Source of the DNA: Bosea sp. 29B
GTDB lineage: Bacteria; Pseudomonadota; Alphaproteobacteria; Rhizobiales; Beijerinckiaceae
Direction: 5' to 3'
Assembly: GCF_902506165.1 (NCBI RefSeq)
Contig: NZ_LR733817.1
Location: 310,001-374,000 of the forward strand
DNA length: 64,000 bases
This document shows, one piece after another, positions 54,230 to 64,000 of this stretch (position 1 is its first letter; every line of letters starts with the position of its first letter). Under the pieces are notes generated by a model. It had not been told where the DNA came from. It ran no database searches and saw nothing but the letters and a program-made list of their open reading frames with translations. Made by a program: the position numbers and the translations under genes.

Positions 54230-55738
54230 TCAGCCGATGCCGTAGCGCCCGGGCGCGATCACGCCGGCCGGGTCGAGCGCGGCCTTGATCGCCGTGCAGC
54301 TGTCGCGGAAGGCCGGCATGGCCTGGCCCATATGCAGCGCGTGGTAGTCGAGCGGGGCGCGGCCGACGAAGATGCCGCGTTCGGCATAGGCCCGGGCGAG
54401 CGCCTCGTAGCAGGCGTTGGCGCGGGCGTTCTCGTCGGGGTTTTCGCGGTCGAAGGTGATGACGTGCAGGCCGCGGGCGAAGCGGGCGCTGCAGACGTTC
54501 ATGATCATGTAGTCCATGCCGTGCTCGGCATAGATCCGGCGCGAGATGCGCTGGCACTCGTTGGCGATGCTGCCGACCATCGGCGTGCCCGGCAGGAACC
54601 AGAGATTGCCGCCGCCAGGCCGCCATTTCAGCAGGCCGAGCTCGCCGACGCCGGGAACGCCCGAGCAGGCGTTGATCGCGACCTGCAGCGCGTGGAAGCC
54701 GAGCGCCTCCTCATGCGGGATGTAGGTCGCCTTGCCGGACTTGCCGAAGGCGGCGCGCACGCGCTCGATCTGCGGTTCGATCGCCGCCATGCTCAGACCA
54801 TAGAAGGCGCCCGACACCGTCCAGGCGCCGAGCCTGTCCTTCTCGCGCAGCGCCCGCCGGCCGGCATCGGAGATCGAGACACGGCTGCCGGGGGTGTATT
54901 CGGGACTGGGGTGCTCGGAGCCGCAGAGATAGACGTCGTTGGCGACGCGCAGCAGCGTCGGCACGAAGTTTGAGAGCTTGAGCGCCCGGCAGATGTCGAC
55001 GATCTCGGCGAGGTCGTCATCATCGGGATAGGTGAAGTGGAAGCTGCGCACCGCCGGCGGGCGCGGCAGCAACCAGATGCCCATGCGCGTGACGATGCCG
55101 AAATTCGACTGGGCGAACAGCCCATCGAGGATCGGGCCGAAGCTGTATTTGCTGACATGCCAGTTCGGCAGCTCGGAGCCGGCGAGCGCGCCATCACCGG
55201 TGCGCAGCACCTCGCCATTCCCGAGCACGATCTCCATGCCGCAGGAGAAGCCGAAATGGTCGAAATAGGGGCCGTAGCCGGCGCCCTTGTCGAGCGCATT
55301 GCCGAGCATGCCGCCCTGCGGCGGTCCGGAGGTGACGTCGACCATGAACTTGTCGCCACGCCGGACCAGTTCGTCATACATCGCCTGGTAGCTGACGCCG
55401 GGCTCGACCACGGCGAAGGCCAGCGTCTCGTCGATCTCGAGGATGCGGTTCATCCGGCGCCCGAGATCGAGCACGACCTGCCCGGAATGCACCGCCGAGC
55501 GGCTGCCGAGCCCGATATTGTTGCCGGTGCTGACCGGATAGAGCGCGACGCCATGGCGGTTCGCCGCCTTCACGATCGCCTGCACCTCGGCTGTGCTGCC
55601 GGGATAGACCACGCCGAGCGGGCGCCGGTCGCCGCCCGGCATGGTGTTCTCGCCATAGCGGCGCAGCGTCTCCTCGCTGCGGTTGATCCACTCGGCCCCG
55701 ACCGCCGCAGCGACCTCGTTGAAGAATGCCTCCGCCAT
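54230..55738 (-). CDS. FAD-linked oxidase, vanillyl-alcohol oxidase / 4-cresol dehydrogenase type
   Basis: A 502-residue flavoprotein of the PCMH fold. The FAD-binding signature PVSTGNNIGLGSRS is at about residues 67-80, with VTSGPPQGGMLGNALDKG following. WRPGGGNLWFLPGTP lies in the cap domain. This family oxidises phenolic alcohols or alkylphenols, or 2-hydroxy acids. The ATG at 55738 has GGGGAG upstream and clears the GlcF-like gene; 55780 is the alternative start. Coupling to a GlcF-like iron-sulfur protein suggests a dehydrogenase feeding the respiratory chain rather than an oxidase. Confidence 0.87.
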   Translation of the reverse strand: MAEAFFNEVAAAVGAEWINRSEETLRRYGENTMPGGDRRPLGVVYPGSTAEVQAIVKAANRHGVALYPVSTGNNIGLGSRSAVHSGQVVLDLGRRMNRILEIDETLAFAVVEPGVSYQAMYDELVRRGDKFMVDVTSGPPQGGMLGNALDKGAGYGPYFDHFGFSCGMEIVLGNGEVLRTGDGALAGSELPNWHVSKYSFGPILDGLFAQSNFGIVTRMGIWLLPRPPAVRSFHFTYPDDDDLAEIVDICRALKLSNFVPTLLRVANDVYLCGSEHPSPEYTPGSRVSISDAGRRALREKDRLGAWTVSGAFYGLSMAAIEPQIERVRAAFGKSGKATYIPHEEALGFHALQVAINACSGVPGVGELGLLKWRPGGGNLWFLPGTPMVGSIANECQRISRRIYAEHGMDYMIMNVCSARFARGLHVITFDRENPDENARANACYEALARAYAERGIFVGRAPLDYHALHMGQAMPAFRDSCTAIKAALDPAGVIAPGRYGIG

Positions 55739-55776
55739 GCCGGCGTCTCCCCTCTGTTGTCGTGTGCTTGGGCCGG

Positions 55777-57156
<1,380 letters not shown>

Positions 57157-57310
57157 CGCTTGTCTGCCCCTTCGAGCCGAAAGCTAGGAAGGGAGGCCGG
57201 GCATGGTCTCGGCGCTGCGTGCAGAAAATTCCGGCTTTGAGTGCAAACCGTTCTTATGAAAAGCTGGACGCACCCCGGCGGCCTCTGTCGGCTGCCGGGC
57301 GGAGAAGGTC

Positions 57311-58243
57311 ATGGGGACCATCGTTTGGGGCACGGAAGGTCTCGAACCCGATTCCGGGTTCGACTACTGGCGCGAGACCGTCTGCCGCGCCGTGCTCAAC
57401 GTCACGACCGAGGCGCCCGATCCGCAGGAGGCCTTCCACGGCTCGATCACCGGGCGCAGCTTCGGCGATGTCAGGATCGCGAGCTTCCGCTCGACCCGGC
57501 ACGATGTCGTGCGCACCTCCCGCCATGTCGCGCAAGGCGACGACAGCGTCCTCGTCAGCCTGCAGGAGCGCGGCGAATGCCAGCTCTCGCAGGGCGACGA
57601 ACGGCTCCTGCTCAAGCCAGGCGAGATCGGGCTCGTCGATGGCGCGCGGCCGTTCCGCCTCTCCTTCTCGGAGGATGTCCGGCGCGTCGTCGCCGTGCTT
57701 CCGCGCCGGACTCTGCTGCTCAAGGCGCCCTGGCTCGTGCGCGGCCGGCCGCACCGCATCGCGCTCTCCTCGCGCTTCGTCTCGCTGGCGCGGCGCCACC
57801 TCCTCGAGCTCGCCCGCCATGGCGAGATCATGGACGAGATGTCGGCGAGCCTGCTCGCCGACAATCTCTGCAATCTGATCGGGCTGTCGAGCGACGCCGC
57901 CGGCCCCGGGCCCGACCGCTTGCATGAGGCGATCCTCGCCTTCTGCCGCGGACGGCTCGGCGACGAGACACTGTCGCCGGGCGCCGTCGCGGCGCATTTC
58001 AACATCTCGCTGCGCACGCTGCATGCGCGCTTTGCCGGAACAGGCGAGAGCTTCGGGCGCTGGCTGCTGGCGACGCGGCTGGAGGAGAGCCGCCGCGCTC
58101 TGCTCGATCCGCGCCGCGCCGGCGAAGGCATCGCTTCCATTGCCTATTCCGCCGGCTTCAACGATCTCTCCGTCTTCAACCGGGCCTTCCGCAACCGCTT
58201 CGGCATGACGCCGTCCGATCTGCGCGGCACGAGGCGCAACTGA
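57311..58243 (+). CDS. AraC-family transcriptional regulator
   Basis: A 310-residue activator-type protein. The C-terminal AraC double helix-turn-helix occupies about residues 205-308 (LSPGAVAAHFNISLRTLHAR and IASIAYSAGFNDLSVFNRAF, ending in the RNRFGMTPSDLR signature). The N-terminal part resembles AraC-binding-like domains. It is divergent from the GlcF-like operon and is the likely regulator of that set. The start ATG 57311 follows GGAGAAG. Confidence 0.9.
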   Translation: MGTIVWGTEGLEPDSGFDYWRETVCRAVLNVTTEAPDPQEAFHGSITGRSFGDVRIASFRSTRHDVVRTSRHVAQGDDSVLVSLQERGECQLSQGDERLLLKPGEIGLVDGARPFRLSFSEDVRRVVAVLPRRTLLLKAPWLVRGRPHRIALSSRFVSLARRHLLELARHGEIMDEMSASLLADNLCNLIGLSSDAAGPGPDRLHEAILAFCRGRLGDETLSPGAVAAHFNISLRTLHARFAGTGESFGRWLLATRLEESRRALLDPRRAGEGIASIAYSAGFNDLSVFNRAFRNRFGMTPSDLRGTRRN

Positions 58244-58260
58244 GCGGAAGGTCGCGGCTC

Positions 58261-58800
58261 ATGACATCGAATGGAGCGTCGGGCCCTCGACGGCCCGCAG
58301 GAATCCCGCCGGCCGGGCTCCTCAAGGCCGGCCTGCTCGCGCTGCTGACCGCACTCGCCCTCCCGGCAGCCGCCTCCGACTGGCAGCGCTATGGCAATGC
58401 CCGCTTCCAGTACTGGATCGACATTCCGCCGGGCTTCTCCAAGGTCGAGGAAGCCGACAATGGCGATGGCGGTGTCTCGGCGTCTCCGGACGGCGCCGCT
58501 GAATTGCGGGTCTGGGGCAGCTATCCGACCGCGGGCAGCCTTGCCGCCGAGGCTAGAGAGCGCCAGGCATTCGACCAGCGGGATGGCTGGAGCATCAGCT
58601 ATCAGACACAGAACAAGAGCGGAGCCGTCTGGTCCGGAGCCAAGGGCAACCGCATCGTCTATGCGCGCGCCATCCCGGGCTGCGACAAGGCGGTAGCCTA
58701 TTTTCGCCTCGAATACGACCGGAAGCGGCAGAAGGCGTTCGACCCGGTGATATCCAGGCTGGTCAAGTCGTTCCGAAGCGGCGACTGCCGGGCGCGCTGA
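58261..58800 (+). CDS. Small exported protein of unknown function
   Basis: A 179-residue protein with an N-terminal signal (about residues 20-38, ending PAAAS) and a mature part beginning DWQRYGNARFQYWIDIPPGF. I do not recognise the domain, but similar secreted proteins of 150-200 residues are common in Hyphomicrobiales. Two Cys (near residues 140 and 175) could form a disulfide. It starts 17 bases after the AraC stop and may be co-transcribed; its role is unknown. Confidence 0.7.
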   Translation: MTSNGASGPRRPAGIPPAGLLKAGLLALLTALALPAAASDWQRYGNARFQYWIDIPPGFSKVEEADNGDGGVSASPDGAAELRVWGSYPTAGSLAAEARERQAFDQRDGWSISYQTQNKSGAVWSGAKGNRIVYARAIPGCDKAVAYFRLEYDRKRQKAFDPVISRLVKSFRSGDCRAR

Positions 58801-58812
58801 ACCCTCTCGCCC

Positions 58813-59472
58813 TCACCTCTCGCCCAGCCTGGCGTCCGCCCAAGCCGCGGCGGTCTTGGCCATCGTCGCCAGATGCCCGTTTGGCGAAAAGCCCGATGCC
58901 TTGCGCGGTCGCAGGTCGTGATCGCCATCTTCGAGCCAGAGCATCTCGATCGCAGGCGACAGGGTATAGCCGGCGACCTCCTCGCGCGTGCCGAACTCGT
59001 CGCGCGTGCCCTGGACGATGAGCGTCGGCGTCTTGAGATCGACGAGATGCTGGGTCCGCAACTGCTGCGGTTTTGCCGGCGGATGAAATGGGTAGCCGAG
59101 ACAGAGCAGGCCGCCGATCCGCCCGACCGCGAGCAAGTCGTCGGCGACCATGCTGGCGACACGCCCGCCCATCGACTTGCCGCCGATGATCAGCGATCGC
59201 GACGGGCCGAGCGCCTCGATCGCGGCCCGGTACTCCGGATTGAGCGTCTCGGCCCGAGGCGGCGGCTTGCGGCCGGCCTCGCTGCGGCGGCTTGCCATAT
59301 AGGCGAACTCGAAGCGGGCGACGCGAAATCCCTCTCCGGCCAGGCTCTCCGCCGCAGCAGTCATTGAGGCGGAGTCCATCGGGGCTCCAGCGCCGTGGGC
59401 CAGGAGAACGGTGTGCCCGGCGTGTTCAGGGCCGTCGAAGAGGAACTGCAAATCCGTCTCTCCATCCGTCAC
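58813..59472 (-). CDS. Alpha/beta hydrolase (KANL3/Tex30-like)
   Basis: A 219-residue cytoplasmic hydrolase. The oxyanion loop LLAHGAGAPMDSASM and the nucleophile elbow IGGKSMGGRVASM are characteristic of this family; DGDHDL near residue 190 carries the catalytic His. The GTG at 59472 is chosen because the sequence before it (to 59547) does not fit the family. It is convergent with the exported protein gene. The substrate is unknown. Confidence 0.82.
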   Translation of the reverse strand: MTDGETDLQFLFDGPEHAGHTVLLAHGAGAPMDSASMTAAAESLAGEGFRVARFEFAYMASRRSEAGRKPPPRAETLNPEYRAAIEALGPSRSLIIGGKSMGGRVASMVADDLLAVGRIGGLLCLGYPFHPPAKPQQLRTQHLVDLKTPTLIVQGTRDEFGTREEVAGYTLSPAIEMLWLEDGDHDLRPRKASGFSPNGHLATMAKTAAAWADARLGER

Positions 59473-59583
59473 AAGCGCGAGCTTCCGCAGGCAGGGCCTC
59501 GCGACCGTTCTCACGGCTTCGCGGACGGCGCAACACGGCAGGCCCACCGCACCATCGGCGTTGCGGACGTCTCCGGCCGGAGA

Positions 59584-60255
59584 TCAACCGCCCTTCGTCG
59601 CAGAAAGCCCGATGGCGCCGGCAAGCACGCCGGCCCAAAGCGTATAGCCCGCCGAATTCAGGTGAACGCCATCGGCTTCGTAGTAGCGACCCATCGGCCG
59701 GCCGTTCCGCCCGACCAGGCAGCTGCCGACATCGACATACCCGCCGGCCTGATCACCCGCATGGCTGTCCCTGAGCATCGCGTTGAAGACCTCGAACTCG
59801 CCGGCATGGAGCCAGCGTCCGGGGCTATGCTTGATCGAGAGGCGGTGGATCGGGACGGGGCCGAACTTCTCCCGGAGCCGCTGGGTCAGCCGCTCCAGCG
59901 CTTCGAAGGCCGAGCCGGCGTCGAGCCCGTCATTGGCGATGTCGTTCTCGCCGAAATAGAGCACGATCCGCCCGGGCTCGACGAGATCGAGCAGATCGTC
60001 GCAATAGCGTAGCCCGCTCTCGGCCGTGCCGCCGCCGAAGCCGAGATTGGCGACCTCCAGCGAGCCGAAATCCTCGGCCATCCGATCCCAGTAGCGGAAG
60101 GAGGACGAGCCGAAGAAGACGACCGGCTTGCCGGCGAAGCGCCGGCGCATGATCTGGCTACGTACCGCGAGTACATCGTCGTCATAGCGCGTGGTGGTCC
60201 ATTCCCCCGCCAGGAGCGACGGAGCAACGGGAGCGATCGAGGGATGCCGGTTCAC
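59584..60255 (-). CDS. SGNH/GDSL-type hydrolase
   Basis: A 223-residue esterase-type protein. The four SGNH blocks are visible: FFGSSSFRYW (block I Ser), NLGFGGGT (Gly), YFGENDIAND (Asn) and ADGVHLNSAGY (Asp and His). It has no clear signal peptide from the GTG at 60255; longer in-frame starts overlap the permease gene. It follows the dipeptide-type permeases by 64 bases on the same strand, in the place where ATPase genes would be expected. It may deacylate the imported compound. Confidence 0.85.
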   Translation of the reverse strand: MNRHPSIAPVAPSLLAGEWTTTRYDDDVLAVRSQIMRRRFAGKPVVFFGSSSFRYWDRMAEDFGSLEVANLGFGGGTAESGLRYCDDLLDLVEPGRIVLYFGENDIANDGLDAGSAFEALERLTQRLREKFGPVPIHRLSIKHSPGRWLHAGEFEVFNAMLRDSHAGDQAGGYVDVGSCLVGRNGRPMGRYYEADGVHLNSAGYTLWAGVLAGAIGLSATKGG

Positions 60256-60319
60256 GGAACGGGCCTCATGAGCAGGGAACGGCAGCGGGAATACGGGCGA
60301 GCACCACGGCAGATCGTCA

Positions 60320-61174
60320 TCACGCCCTCCGCCCGGAAAGACGGGGATCGATGCGCTCGCGCAGGGCATCGCCGAGTACGTTGATGGCGATCACCAGCAG
60401 CGATAGGAACAGACCGGGAAAGGCGATGATCCAGGGGGCGACGCGGAAGAACTGGCGCCCGCCGGCCATGACGTTGCCCCAGCTCGGCAGGTCCGGAGAG
60501 ATGCCGACGCCGATGAAGCTGAGGATGGCTTCGGCGAGGATCGCGGAGGCGCAGACGAAGGTCGCCTGAACAATCAGCGCCTCCGTCGCGTTCGGCAGGA
60601 TATGCCTGAGCAGCACGCGCGGCGTGCTCGATCCGATCGCGATTGCCGCGTCGACATAGGGCATCTCGCGCAGGCTCAGCACCACGCCGCGCATCAGCCG
60701 CGCCGTGCGCGGGATCTCCGGCACGCTGATCGCGATCATCACGGTCGCCAGCCCGCCGCCGAGCAGCGAGGCGAGCGCGATCGCCAAGAGCACGCCGGGA
60801 ATGGCCATCAGCCCGTCCATGATGCGCATCAACACCGTGTCGGCCAACCGGACATAGCCGGCCACGAGCCCGATCAGGCCACCCGCCAGCAGCGTCAGCA
60901 CGGAGACCCCGAGTCCGACGATGAGCGAGGTCCGGGCGCCCGAGAGCGTCCGCACGAAGATGTCGCGGCCGAGATTGTCCGTCCCGAACCAGTGGTTCGC
61001 GCCCGGCGGCTGCAGCGCCTCACCCATGTTGAGGTCGTTGCTGTAGCCGAGGATTGGGGGCGCCAGCAGCGCGCAGGACGCAACCAGCACGACAATGGCG
61101 AAGCTCAGGCCGATCACCACCGTCGACGCCCTGAAGGAGCGGCTGGCGCGGGCCGTCTGCGGCTGCGCGCTCAT
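60320..61174 (-). CDS. ABC transporter permease (DppC type), second system
   Basis: A 284-residue permease. FGTDNLGRDIFVRTLSGART (near residues 62-81) and YVDAAIAIGSSTPRV are the family signatures, with an N-terminal helix at residues 17-40. The ATG at 61174 overlaps the stop of the partner permease. With the binding protein at 62191 it forms the membrane part of a second peptide-type importer. No ATPase gene follows. Confidence 0.92.
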   Translation of the reverse strand: MSAQPQTARASRSFRASTVVIGLSFAIVVLVASCALLAPPILGYSNDLNMGEALQPPGANHWFGTDNLGRDIFVRTLSGARTSLIVGLGVSVLTLLAGGLIGLVAGYVRLADTVLMRIMDGLMAIPGVLLAIALASLLGGGLATVMIAISVPEIPRTARLMRGVVLSLREMPYVDAAIAIGSSTPRVLLRHILPNATEALIVQATFVCASAILAEAILSFIGVGISPDLPSWGNVMAGGRQFFRVAPWIIAFPGLFLSLLVIAINVLGDALRERIDPRLSGRRA

Positions 61175-62124
61175 GAGCGCATGTCCTGCCGGATGCGGGG
61201 ATCGAACAGCGCATAGCTGAGATCGACGAGCAGGTTCACCAAGACCAGGACGAAGGCGAAGACCAGCATCACGCCCTGCACGACCGGATAGTCGCGCGAC
61301 AGGATGGCATCGACGGTCAATCGCCCGACCCCCGGCAGGTTGAAGACGGATTCGGTGACGACCACGCCGCCGAGCAGAGCCGCGAAGGAGGTGCCGACGA
61401 CGGTCACCACGGGCACGCCGATGTTCTTCAGCGCATGCGTCGTGACGACCTTGCGCTCGGGCAGGCCCTTGGCCCGCGCGGTCCGGATATAGTCCTCGGA
61501 CAGGACGTTGAGCAGTGTCGCCCGTGTGATCCGGGCGGCCAGCGCGGCAAAGAGCAAGGTGAGCGCGACCGTCGGCAGCGTCAGGCTGCGCAGGCTGTTC
61601 CAGAGGCCGCTCGCCAGCGGCCGATAGCCCTGTACCGGCAACCAGCCGAGCTCGATCGCGAAGACCTGCATCAGCGCATAGCCGATCACGAAGACCGGGA
61701 TCGAGAAGCCGGCGACCGAGAGCGCCATCACGACATAATCGGTGACCAGGCCGAGGCGCCGGGCGGCGAACACACCGGCCGGCACCGCGACGAGGACCGA
61801 CAGCAGCGTCGTGGTCAGCGCCAGCATCAGGGTCGGCTCGGCCCGCTGCAGGATCATCGTCGCGACCGGCCGGCCCGAATAGACGGAAACGCCGAGATCG
61901 AACTGAGCGAGCTGGCGCAGATAGATCAGGAACTGCACCACGAGCGGCTGATCGAGATGCAGCCGCTGGCGGATCTGCGCGATCTGCTCGGCGCTGGCGT
62001 TGTCGCCCGCCATGGCCGCCGCCGGATCGCCCGGCCCGATATGCAGAAGCATGAAGACGACGACCAGGACCGTCAGCATGACAGGCAGCGTCGCCAGAAG
62101 CCGCGAGAACAGAAAGCGCGCCAT
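61171..62124 (-). CDS. ABC transporter permease (DppB type), second system
   Basis: A 317-residue permease with the DppB layout: first helix at residues 9-30, HIGPGDPAAAMAGDNA, then five further helices and the coupling segment IRTARAKGLPERKV. It overlaps the downstream permease by one codon. The hairpin at 62142-62169 separates it from the binding-protein gene. Confidence 0.92.
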   Translation of the reverse strand: MARFLFSRLLATLPVMLTVLVVVFMLLHIGPGDPAAAMAGDNASAEQIAQIRQRLHLDQPLVVQFLIYLRQLAQFDLGVSVYSGRPVATMILQRAEPTLMLALTTTLLSVLVAVPAGVFAARRLGLVTDYVVMALSVAGFSIPVFVIGYALMQVFAIELGWLPVQGYRPLASGLWNSLRSLTLPTVALTLLFAALAARITRATLLNVLSEDYIRTARAKGLPERKVVTTHALKNIGVPVVTVVGTSFAALLGGVVVTESVFNLPGVGRLTVDAILSRDYPVVQGVMLVFAFVLVLVNLLVDLSYALFDPRIRQDMRS

Positions 62125-62141
62125 GAGCAGACCTTGAAGGC

Positions 62142-62169
62142 ACGGGCCGGATGCGTCGTCCCGGCCCGT
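62142..62169 (-). other. Stem-loop between binding protein and permease
   Basis: ACGGGCCGG (62142-62150) pairs perfectly with CCGGCCCGT (62161-62169) around a 10-base loop. It lies just after the stop of the binding protein on the minus strand, with no T-run. As in the first peptide system, it may stabilise the binding-protein mRNA or reduce read-through to the permeases. Confidence 0.6.
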
Positions 62170-62190
62170 CGAGCAGGAGGTGCGGCAGGA

Positions 62191-63768
62191 TCAGTCGGAC
62201 TTGCGCACGTTCCAATAGGTCAAGGTAGGCCCCGGGACGAAACCGGACACGCTCTTGCGCCAGGCCGAGAGGTCGTTGAACTGCCCGAGCGGGATATACG
62301 TCACGATCTCGTTCGAGCGGGCCTGCATCTCCACCGCGATCGCCTTGCGCGCGGCATCGTCGGAGGCCAGCAGGAATTTCTGCCAGAGCTCCTGCAGGGG
62401 CTTGTCGCAGGGCCAGCCGACGAAGGCCTTCTCGCAGGCGCCGGTGACATAAGGGTTGGTCAAGGGGTCCATCAGCGCGTCGCCGGCGAAGCCGGTGATG
62501 AAGACGTTCCAGCCGCCCTGCTTCGGCTGGTTCTTGTTGGTCCGCCGTGTGAACATCGTCGCGGTGTCCATCTGCACGTCCTCGACGGTGAAGCCGGCCT
62601 TGCGCATCGAGTTCACCATCACCGTGCCGACGTCGCGCTGGACCTTGGCATCCATCGGATGGAGATAGACGATCGGCGTGCCGTCATAGCCGGCCTCCTT
62701 CAGCAGGGCCTTCGCCTTCTCGAAGTCCTGCTTCATGAAGCGCTCGCTGCCGACATCGGTCTCGTAGGGACTGCCGCACATGAACAGCGCCGGGCAGAGC
62801 TGGTAGAGGTCCTTGCGGCCGCCGAAGACCGCCTGCATCGAATCCGACTGGCTGATCGCGTATTGCAGGGCCTGCCTGACCTTGACGTTGTCCATCGGCG
62901 GCTGGGTGTGGTTGATCACCACCTGGAAGTTCTTGCCGAGGACCGGCGCCTTGGCGACCTGGATCGACTTGTCCTTCTCCAGCACCGGCAGCATCTCGGC
63001 CGGCACCTCGGCGACATAGTCGATCTCGCCGGCGAGCAGCGCGTTGACCGCGCTAAGATCGTCGCTGAACTGGATGCGCTCGATGCGATCGACCCCGGCG
63101 GTCTTTCCGCCGGCTAGACCGCTCGGCGCCTCGCTGCGCGGCTTGTAGCCCGCATGCTTGGCGACGACGAATTTGACGCCTGGAACCCATTCGTCCGGCA
63201 AGAGCCTGAACGGGCCAGAGCCGACGAACTCCTTGAGCTCGGTCGTCGCCGGCGTCCTGGCGAGCCGCTCCGGCATCACGAACAGCGGATAGGCGGTCAT
63301 GCGGGCGAAGCCGTCGATCAGGCGGGCGAAGGGCTCCTTCAGCCGGACCTCGAACGAGGTCGCATCGATCGCCTTGATCGCATCGAGACGCTTCTCGACC
63401 TCGGCCCCGAGGCTGTCCTTCTTCATCCAGCGCTCGATCGAGGCGACGCAGTCCGCAGCTGTGACGGGCTTGCCGTCATGGAAGCTCAGGCCCTGGCGCA
63501 GCTTGAAAACATAGGTCTTGCCGTCGTCGGAGAGCGTGTGGCTCTCGACCATCTGCGGCTGGGCGCGGTAGTTGCCGTCGAGCGAGAAGAGCGTGTCGTA
63601 GATCAGATAGGCCATGTCCCGGACCGGGTAGGCCGAGGTGAAGAGCGCATCGAGCTGCTTGATGTCGGCGGTGTTCTTGATCTTCAGGACGGTTTCGGCC
63701 TGTGCCGGCGCGACGGCCGCAAGGCAAAACGCTCCGGCCAGCCCGGCCGCCATCACGGTTCTCAACAT
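62191..63768 (-). CDS. ABC transporter substrate-binding protein, family 5, second system
   Basis: A 525-residue periplasmic receptor of the DppA/OppA class. The signal peptide ends near residue 24 (APAQAET). DIKQLDALFTSAYPVRDMAYL and LRQGLSFHDGKPVTAADCVAS (in parts) are family 5 signatures. The ATG at 63768 is fixed by GGGAGGGGG upstream; earlier in-frame codons lie in the regulatory gap. It heads the second peptide-type system and is divergent from a LysR gene. Confidence 0.92.
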   Translation of the reverse strand: MLRTVMAAGLAGAFCLAAVAPAQAETVLKIKNTADIKQLDALFTSAYPVRDMAYLIYDTLFSLDGNYRAQPQMVESHTLSDDGKTYVFKLRQGLSFHDGKPVTAADCVASIERWMKKDSLGAEVEKRLDAIKAIDATSFEVRLKEPFARLIDGFARMTAYPLFVMPERLARTPATTELKEFVGSGPFRLLPDEWVPGVKFVVAKHAGYKPRSEAPSGLAGGKTAGVDRIERIQFSDDLSAVNALLAGEIDYVAEVPAEMLPVLEKDKSIQVAKAPVLGKNFQVVINHTQPPMDNVKVRQALQYAISQSDSMQAVFGGRKDLYQLCPALFMCGSPYETDVGSERFMKQDFEKAKALLKEAGYDGTPIVYLHPMDAKVQRDVGTVMVNSMRKAGFTVEDVQMDTATMFTRRTNKNQPKQGGWNVFITGFAGDALMDPLTNPYVTGACEKAFVGWPCDKPLQELWQKFLLASDDAARKAIAVEMQARSNEIVTYIPLGQFNDLSAWRKSVSGFVPGPTLTYWNVRKSD

Positions 63769-63878
63769 CGACCCCCTCCCGGCATTTTCGAGTGCCGCCC
63801 GGTGCTCGCCGGGCGCGTCATTGAGGGCCGAAGCTAGCGAAGCTTGCCGCTTGCACATAGGGCCGGAGTTGTGTTTCA

Positions 63879-63899
63879 GATATAGCAATTTGTTATATC
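63879..63899. promoter_or_regulatory. Palindrome GATATA-N9-TATATC, LysR-type site
   Basis: A perfect 6-bp inverted repeat spaced by 9 bases, 17 bases before the LysR GTG and 110 bases from the binding-protein gene, fits the T-N11-A pattern of LysR operators. It lies in the divergent gap and may control both genes. Confidence 0.55.
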
Positions 63900-63916
63900 C
63901 GAAAGGCATAACCGGA

Positions 63917-64000
63917 GTGAAGCTGCGGCAGCTCAAGAACGTCCTGGTGATCGCCGAGACCGGCAGTCTGATGAAGGCCGCCCTGCATCTGGGCGTGGCG
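63917..64000 (+). CDS. LysR-family regulator (3' end outside window)
   Basis: Only the first 28 codons are present. From GTG 63917 they read VKLRQLKNVLVIAETGSLMKAA and continue into a LysR-type helix-turn-helix. The start follows CCGGA. It is divergent from the second peptide-type transporter and is the probable regulator of it. Confidence 0.8.
   Translation, partial: MKLRQLKNVLVIAETGSLMKAALHLGVA

Overview
This 64 kb window is a GC-rich chromosomal or chromid segment from an alphaproteobacterium, most likely of the order Hyphomicrobiales (Bosea-like). The evidence is BioR-type operator boxes (TTATAGATAA) in front of the biotin genes, a PcaQ-type LysR next to pcaDCHG, many ABC and TRAP/TTT-type solute-binding proteins, and frequent ATGA/GTGA overlaps. 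I see no rRNA, tRNA, prophage, insertion sequence or CRISPR. The genus is inference. The window is almost entirely catabolic and transport genes packed with their own regulators.

Layout. 1-6361 (+): creatininase-family hydrolase (cut by the window edge) and a complete dipeptide-type ABC importer, with a REP-like inverted repeat between the binding protein and the first permease. 6381-13030 (-): a pyrimidine cluster: XRE regulator, aromatic-acid-type MFS carrier, PyrK-like and class 1B PyrD-like dihydroorotate dehydrogenase subunits, an N-carbamoyl-amino-acid amidohydrolase, a PyrE-like protein and an unknown 101-aa protein. It reads best as an orotate uptake and degradation operon. 13184-14902 (-): MarR regulator and a Bug/TctC binding protein, with two near-identical sigma70-type promoters. 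15153-17418 (-): bioY-bioB-bioD with two BioR boxes. 17919-21675 (+): class II aldolase-fold protein, MobA/phenol-hydroxylase-type flavoprotein and a DeoR regulator. 21750-26048 (+): dimethylglycine/sarcosine dehydrogenase, purU, folD, which together form a demethylation and one-carbon oxidation route.

26057-39984: a 2-aminoethylphosphonate (AEP) island. phnW, phnA and phnY convert AEP to phosphonoacetaldehyde, phosphonoacetate and then acetate plus phosphate. A three-gene AEP ABC importer and a Na/Pi-type carrier follow on the same strand. A class III PLP enzyme (possible PbfA), a 2-hydroxyacid dehydrogenase and two paralogous LysR regulators flank them. 40039-45255: XRE-cupin regulator divergent from an LctP-type permease, a YdhS-like flavoprotein, and a shikimate-type MFS carrier. 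45907-53011 (mainly +): dehydroshikimate dehydratase (QsuB/QuiC type), LysR (PcaQ-like), pcaDCHG, a beta-keto acid cleavage enzyme and a shikimate dehydrogenase-like gene. Together they suggest shikimate -> dehydroshikimate -> protocatechuate -> beta-ketoadipate -> succinyl-CoA + acetoacetate. pcaB, pcaIJ and pcaF are not in the window.

53024-64000: a Liv-type binding protein with a VAO-family flavoprotein and a GlcF-like iron-sulfur protein (-), a divergent AraC regulator, a small exported protein, an alpha/beta hydrolase, an SGNH hydrolase, a second dipeptide-type ABC system that lacks ATPase genes, and the first 28 codons of a divergent LysR gene.

The most notable observations are: the orotate-type operon whose PyrE-like member lacks a catalytic-loop lysine; a 90-bp control region present in two inverted copies (72% identical, no gaps) in front of MFS/qsuB and LysR/pcaD; the BKACE gene in the place of the usual pca tail genes; and the AEP island with a phosphate carrier, a strong internal terminator and paired regulators.
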